Made by a program: the position numbers and the translations under genes
In this document: positions 60,242-64,000 of the stretch, in pieces
Layout: each line of letters opens with the position of its first letter
Position numbering within the stretch: the stretch's first letter is position 1
DNA from: Pseudalkalibacillus sp052246725
GTDB lineage: Bacteria; Bacillota; Bacilli; Bacillales; Fictibacillaceae
Length of the DNA: 64,000 nt
NCBI GenBank assembly: GCA_052246725.1
Contig: JBQQCL010000006.1
Strand: one strand, 5' to 3'
The notes under the pieces: model-generated
Databases searched by the model: none
Told to the model about the DNA's origin: nothing
The model's input: only the letters and a program-made list of their open reading frames with translations

Positions 60242-62050
60242 ATGTTATACAGCAAGGAAGTTGAACGTGTCTTGAACGAAAAGAAATGGCTAGAGGCAAA
60301 TCAACATCTGCTTGCAAAGATGTTAGCAGAGTATACGTATGAGGATATGATCCAACCCGAAGTGATCGGGGAGGAGGGTGTTTGGAAAAAGTACGAGCTG
60401 CCTGTATCTAAGGATAAAACGTATCGGTTCAACGCACAGCCGCGAATGTTCGACAGTCTGGACGTAGATGCGGCATCGATCGAAGTCACTGTGGATGGAT
60501 CCAGGACAGGTGCAAAGAATGCAATCGAGTTTTTACTCGATATCCAGCCGAAGATCGGGATGTCTGCTGAAACAGCTGGACATCTGATCAAGGAATTGAA
60601 CCATACCTTAGTAGCAGATGCGCATCTTCTTGCGAAGGATTCAAAAACTTCCGATGAATTGGTGGATGAAGATTACAGCATTATTGAAGGTGAGATGAGC
60701 GGTCACCCCTGGATTACATACAACAAAGGGCGGATCGGGTTCGGCTATGATGATTATCTCGCATTCGCACCTGAAAACCAACAGGAATTGAAACTGCTAT
60801 GGATTGCCGTCCACAAGGAAAGTGCCACCTTCCAATCTGTTGAAGGACTTGCTATTGAAAATGTGCTGGCAGATGAGTTGGATGAAGCGGAAGTTGAGCG
60901 TTTTGAGAATGTGCTCGCGGATAAAGGATTGAAGAAGGCGGACTATTTCCTCATGCCGATCCATGAGTGGCAATGGAAGAATGTCATCATCCAAACCTTT
61001 GCAGAGGAGCTCGCTAAGAATCGCATTGTGGCGTTAGGTGTGGGGGATGATGTGTATTTGCCACAGCAATCGATCCGGACGTTCGCAAATCAAACAGACA
61101 AGAAGAAGCATCATGTAAAAGTGCCGATGAGCATACTGAACACGCTCGTCTATCGGGGCCTTCCGTCAGAGCGGACGTTGATTGCACCGAAAATTACCGA
61201 GTTCATCAAAGGCATCTATGAAAAGGACGCATTTTTAAAAGACGAATGTCGGGTGATTCTGCCTGGAGAGATTGCGAGTATCAACTATGGTCATCCTCAA
61301 TTTGAAGCGTTGAAGCATGCCCCTTATCAATACTTGGAGATGCTTGGGGTCATATGGCGTGAAAGCATTTATACGTATTTGGAAGATGGTGAACAGGCGA
61401 TTACACTTGCGGCGCTCACTCATGTTGATAAAAACGGAAAGCCGTTCGTACAGAGCTTGATTGAGTCTTCCGGTTTAACGGCGGAAGAATGGATGAAAGA
61501 TTTCTTCAAGACGGTTATGAATCCACTGCTTCATTATTTGTATCAATACGGCACGGTATTTTCACCGCACGGGCAGAATACGATTCTTGTGTTGAAGGAT
61601 CATAAGCCGCATCGGTTGGCGGTGAAGGATTTCGTCGATGACGTCAATATCAGTGATCAGCCATTTGAAGAGCTTTCTGTTTTGAGCGATGATCTAAAGG
61701 CGGTATTAAGAAGCGAGCCGCCTGAAGGTTTGACGCAGTTCATTTTCACAGGCCTGTTCATCTGTCATTTGCGCTATTTATCAAATGTGCTCGTCCGTAA
61801 TGGATTGATGGAAGAAAGGCAGTTCTGGGGGCTTCTTGCACAATCGATCCATGTGTACCAGGCAAGGTTTCCGGAATTAGAGGAGCGTTTCCGTTTGTTC
61901 GACTTCTTCAATCCTCAGTTGACGAAGCTGTGCCTGAACCGGAACCGCATGGTCGACTACGGATATGCGGAAGGTGATGATCGTCCGCACGCATCCGAAT
62001 ACGGCAAAGTGAACAACGCCCTTGGGCAATATCAGTTGATTGACAAATAA
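60242..62050 (+). CDS. rhbF: IucA/IucC-family siderophore synthetase (second)
   Basis: 602 residues; GTAGGGAT before ATG. Same NIS synthetase fold as rhbC: GHPWITYNKGRIGFGYDDYLAF near 160-180, MPIHEWQWKNVI, LPQQSIRTFANQTDKKKHHVKVPMSI and YGTVFSPHGQNTILVLKD. Completes the citrate-bis-hydroxamate, by analogy with schizokinen synthesis (rhizobactin 1021 is a lipidated form made by an extra gene not seen here). Last gene, with terminator. Confidence 0.92.
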   Translation: MLYSKEVERVLNEKKWLEANQHLLAKMLAEYTYEDMIQPEVIGEEGVWKKYELPVSKDKTYRFNAQPRMFDSLDVDAASIEVTVDGSRTGAKNAIEFLLDIQPKIGMSAETAGHLIKELNHTLVADAHLLAKDSKTSDELVDEDYSIIEGEMSGHPWITYNKGRIGFGYDDYLAFAPENQQELKLLWIAVHKESATFQSVEGLAIENVLADELDEAEVERFENVLADKGLKKADYFLMPIHEWQWKNVIIQTFAEELAKNRIVALGVGDDVYLPQQSIRTFANQTDKKKHHVKVPMSILNTLVYRGLPSERTLIAPKITEFIKGIYEKDAFLKDECRVILPGEIASINYGHPQFEALKHAPYQYLEMLGVIWRESIYTYLEDGEQAITLAALTHVDKNGKPFVQSLIESSGLTAEEWMKDFFKTVMNPLLHYLYQYGTVFSPHGQNTILVLKDHKPHRLAVKDFVDDVNISDQPFEELSVLSDDLKAVLRSEPPEGLTQFIFTGLFICHLRYLSNVLVRNGLMEERQFWGLLAQSIHVYQARFPELEERFRLFDFFNPQLTKLCLNRNRMVDYGYAEGDDRPHASEYGKVNNALGQYQLIDK

Positions 62051-62056
62051 GTGAAG

Positions 62057-62086
62057 AAACCACTTTCTGTTTGGAGGTGGTTTTTC
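62057..62086 (+). terminator. Terminator of the siderophore operon
   Basis: AAACCAC pairs with GTGGTTT around a 14-base loop, then TTTCC. Moderate. Confidence 0.7.
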
Positions 62087-62156
62087 CATTTAAATTAAAT
62101 ACCGTTATGCCTAGGGTTTTATTGATGTATCTGAAAAATGTGAACGTGAATATTAA

Positions 62157-62287
62157 CGGACACCAGAGACCTTATTTGCTTCCGATTGCCCTAGTTTCAA
62201 AAACTAACGGACACCAGAGACCTTATTTGTTCTAATGTCATAAGAATCAGTCCCAATTGTGCAAAATAACGGCTCTCATGTCCGTTA
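62157..62287. repeat. GGACA-type symmetrical array (copy 4)
   Basis: CGGACACCAGAGACCTTATT occurs identically at 62157 and 62208 (51 bp apart); the inverted partner ATGTCCGTTAG starts at 62278, 70 bp from the second. Lies between convergent rhbF and methyltransferase genes. Confidence 0.9.
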
Positions 62288-62361
62288 GGATTCAGAGTTG
62301 GAGGTTTTTCCTCAAGGGAGTGCAATTCTTTTGCGAATTTTGGGAAGTCATACGTTCCATT

Positions 62362-62988
62362 CTACTGCTCCAAATGTTTCTTCAACACGATTTTACGGTA
62401 CATGCCGTTCATCATCACCGGTTTATCCTCTATTTTCATCATCGTATGGTTATTTTTCTGAAATACATCTTCAAAGTCTACGCCAATATCGGTTCCGAGT
62501 GCTGAAATGATGGGGCGGATCAACTTTTTCCCGAACGATAACTTTCCATCAGGAGGAGTGAATTTATCGAAAATGATCAACTCACCGTTCTTGTTTAGCA
62601 CACGCTCCATTTCTCGTAAACAAGCGCCAGGATCCGGAACGACTGATAGAATCAAACTCGCGACGACATAATCGAATGTCTCTTCTTCAAAAGAAAGATT
62701 CTGAGCATCCATTTCTAAAAACCGGATGTCGTTGTCCTTGAATTTGACTTCAGCCTTTTTCAACATATCTCGCGAATAATCCACAGCCGTGATATCCAAA
62801 TGGCCCAGCTCAATCAACTCTAAATCAGCACCCGTTCCTACTCCGACAAAAAGAACGGTGGATCCACCACGAAAAGGGGCATCACCAAAAACATTCAAAC
62901 GAGCTCTACGAAACATTCCAGCATTGAAGACCGAATCATAGATTGGCGAAGCAGCTTTATAGATGATCTTATTCCATGAATTGTTCAT
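62362..62988 (-). CDS. Class I SAM-dependent methyltransferase (PmtA-like)
   Basis: 208 residues. Motif I VLFVGVGTGADLELI (about 45-59), TAVDYSRDMLKKA, FLEMDAQNLSFEEETFDYVVASLILSVVPDP, and GELIIFDKFTPPD. Similar to phosphatidylethanolamine N-methyltransferases and UbiE-like enzymes; the acceptor is unknown. It is divergent from the DinB gene with about 100 bp between starts. Confidence 0.85.
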   Translation of the reverse strand: MNNSWNKIIYKAASPIYDSVFNAGMFRRARLNVFGDAPFRGGSTVLFVGVGTGADLELIELGHLDITAVDYSRDMLKKAEVKFKDNDIRFLEMDAQNLSFEEETFDYVVASLILSVVPDPGACLREMERVLNKNGELIIFDKFTPPDGKLSFGKKLIRPIISALGTDIGVDFEDVFQKNNHTMMKIEDKPVMMNGMYRKIVLKKHLEQ

Positions 62989-63091
62989 TTCATTTTCCTA
63001 CTCTCAATCTTCTTTTCTATATATACCTCATATTACCATATTTTGGTATCATGGGGATAGAGTATCTTTTAAGATGAGGGAGGCGGCAAAA

Positions 63092-63556
63092 TTGAATATG
63101 CGTCCACAGTGGCTTTCGACGTTCGGGGAAATGTGTGAGTGGGTCAGTTCTTTACGCAGTACACCAGGTGAATTATGGCTTAAGCCGATTAAGGAAGGGA
63201 AATGGTCGATCGGTGAAATAATCAGCCACTTCTATTTTTGGGATCGATTCATCTATACTGAAAGACTATTAAAATTAGAAAGCAACGACTTCAAAAGAGC
63301 TGATGTAGAGGAGATGCACAAAAATGCTGGGGATTACGCAAGATCCGGGATAAGCAGGGAGGAGCTCATCTCGATGTTCATTCAGTCCCGAAAAGAGATC
63401 TGTCTTTTCATTCAAGGTTTGCCTCGCGAGCAACTGGAAGCTCCGTTCAAGATTGGAGAGAATTCGATTACAATCAAGGGATATATTGAGGGGATGATCG
63501 AGCACGATCTGCATCATAAAAAGCAAATTGAAGATTTTTTAACCCGTGAGCTTTAA
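63092..63556 (+). CDS. DinB/YfiT-family protein
   Basis: 154 residues from TTG 63092, 8 bases after AGGGAGG; longer starts overlap the divergent gene. Four-helix bundle with the His residues for metal binding: EIISHFYFWDRF (about 40-51) and MIEHDLHHKKQIEDFL at the end. DinB-like proteins are metal-dependent thiol (often bacillithiol) S-transferases. Substrate unknown. Confidence 0.82.
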   Translation: MNMRPQWLSTFGEMCEWVSSLRSTPGELWLKPIKEGKWSIGEIISHFYFWDRFIYTERLLKLESNDFKRADVEEMHKNAGDYARSGISREELISMFIQSRKEICLFIQGLPREQLEAPFKIGENSITIKGYIEGMIEHDLHHKKQIEDFLTREL

Positions 63557-63574
63557 AAAACCGAGGAGTAGAAC

Positions 63575-63781
63575 ATGAAAGCATGTTTAAGTACTTGCCT
63601 CATTCTTTTCCTTATAGTTACGATTTTTTATTCGCCTGCACTTTTCCAAGAGGGGAATCCGATACTGATTCTTTTGGTGATGATCATATTAGAACAATCG
63701 GACAAAGACTACATACAGTTTGCTGAAACGGAAACGCATATTCGTTACAGCCTTAATGAGCGGGAAAGCCCACTCCTTTAG
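63575..63781 (+). CDS. Small membrane protein, possibly truncated by an IS end
   Basis: 68 residues; GAGGAG before ATG 63575. Hydrophobic segments at about 5-24 and 29-40 (ILILLVMIILE), then a charged tail. I do not recognise it. The frame ends inside the hairpin that marks the left end of the IS200/IS605-like element (63769-63788), so the last residues are probably IS sequence and the original C-terminus lost. Confidence 0.45.
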   Translation: MKACLSTCLILFLIVTIFYSPALFQEGNPILILLVMIILEQSDKDYIQFAETETHIRYSLNERESPLL

Positions 63782-63788
63782 GGGTGGG
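63769..63788 (+). mobile_element. Left-end hairpin of an IS200/IS605-type element
   Basis: CCCACTCC-TTTA-GGGGTGGG is an 8-bp stem with a four-base loop, of the kind found at the subterminal ends of TnpB-carrying elements. It lies about 130 bp upstream of the tnpB start. The rest of the element is outside the window. Confidence 0.6.
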
Positions 63789-63914
63789 ATGGGAGCGAAT
63801 AAATCATTCTTTTCTTCTTTTGATACGAACTCACGTTTGGTATAATGTGGATATAGGCACACAAAAAGAACCAAAACAACGGGATGTCGAAGAACAAAAA
63901 ACGAGGGGGTAAAC

Positions 63915-64000
63915 ATGTCACAGACGGTCACGGTCCAAGTGAAACTGTTGCCTAATCAAAATCAAAGTGATTTATTGAGTCGCTCGAGCACCACGTATAT
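63915..64000 (+). CDS. tnpB: TnpB-like RNA-guided nuclease/transposon protein, N-terminal fragment
   Basis: Runs off the right edge; only 28 residues are visible: MSQTVTVQVKLLP and then NQNQSDLLSRSST. The start T-x-[QK]-VKLLP-x-x-x-Q is typical of IS605 OrfB/TnpB proteins. GAGGGGG lies 7 bases upstream. TnpB is an RNA-guided DNA nuclease that keeps the transposon in place. The identification rests on a short N-terminus and the upstream hairpin. Confidence 0.65.
   Translation, partial: MSQTVTVQVKLLPNQNQSDLLSRSSTTY

Noticed and set aside
62257..62510. Open frames on plus opposite the end of the methyltransferase
   Set aside because: They overlap the well-supported minus-strand methyltransferase and the array, with no ribosome binding site.

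Overview
The window reads as a chromosomal segment of an endospore-forming, Gram-positive member of the Bacillaceae. Supporting signs are strong AGGAGG-type ribosome binding sites, frequent GTG and TTG starts, spore coat genes (a CotB-like protein, CotH, a CotG-like repeat protein), a LysM/GH18 spore-cortex-type hydrolase, a SAM riboswitch, a cyclic-di-AMP riboswitch on ktrAB, and typical intrinsic terminators. I cannot name genus or species. Sixty protein-coding genes or gene remnants are listed. I see no tRNA, rRNA, CRISPR array or prophage.

Layout. 1-5.7 kb: the end of an M29 aminopeptidase, then a spore coat cluster (CotB-like repeat protein, small membrane protein plus ArsB/NhaD permease, three-domain CotB-like protein, convergent cotH kinase). 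6-12 kb: an envelope operon (polysaccharide deacetylase, DedA, UgtP/MGDG-type glycosyltransferase), then an MFS exporter divergent from an SgrR-type regulator. 12.6-16.7 kb: SAM-riboswitch operon metX-metY-hom. 17-22 kb: DHA2 exporter, then a PhoX-family protein with its own tatA and tatC. 22.2-23.1 kb: decayed genes (MerR, SRPBCC, MFS remnants). 23-36.8 kb: accessory genes including peptidase E, a nucleotidyltransferase, a WYL regulator divergent from GyrI-like/unknown/DoxX genes, NUDIX, aldo-keto reductase, Dph6-like, YdjM-like, GntP permease, a second SSGK-repeat coat-like protein, and a paralogous MFS. 37.5-49.4 kb: SleL-type hydrolase, bioY-bioB, LysR/MFS pair, methyltransferase, DUF4396 protein with a likely ATT start, lipoteichoic-acid synthase, LOG protein, beta-carbonic anhydrase, MBL hydrolase. 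49.9-52.2 kb: c-di-AMP riboswitch with ktrA-ktrB. 52.3-62.1 kb: a Fur-controlled rhbABCDE-MFS-rhbF operon for a schizokinen-type citrate-hydroxamate siderophore. 62.3-64 kb: methyltransferase, DinB, and the left end of an IS200/IS605-type element with the start of tnpB.

The most unusual content is between the genes. (1) Eight intergenic arrays fall into two classes. Two have a 21-bp period with a GATTA-containing core. Six have a 50-54-bp period (mostly 51-52) with a GGACA core; in the symmetrical ones the central inverted pair is always 70 bp apart, and in the others inverted half-sites alternate at 31 and 21 bp even though spacer sequences differ. These spacings are close to whole helical turns and the 52-bp arrays cannot encode an in-frame repeat, so they look like phased protein-binding or RNA-hairpin arrays. 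(2) Eight copies of an 85-88 bp BOX-like element with matching ends all lie in the same orientation, each just beyond a terminator-like hairpin. (3) Two copies of a 176-224 bp MITE carry imperfect terminal inverted repeats and perfect 8-bp target duplications.

How genes work together: CotH probably phosphorylates serines in the SSGK-repeat coat proteins; metX, metY and hom make homocysteine under SAM control; TatA/TatC probably export the PhoX-like protein; KtrA gates KtrB under c-di-AMP control; the rhb operon makes, and through its MFS gene probably exports, a siderophore under Fur.
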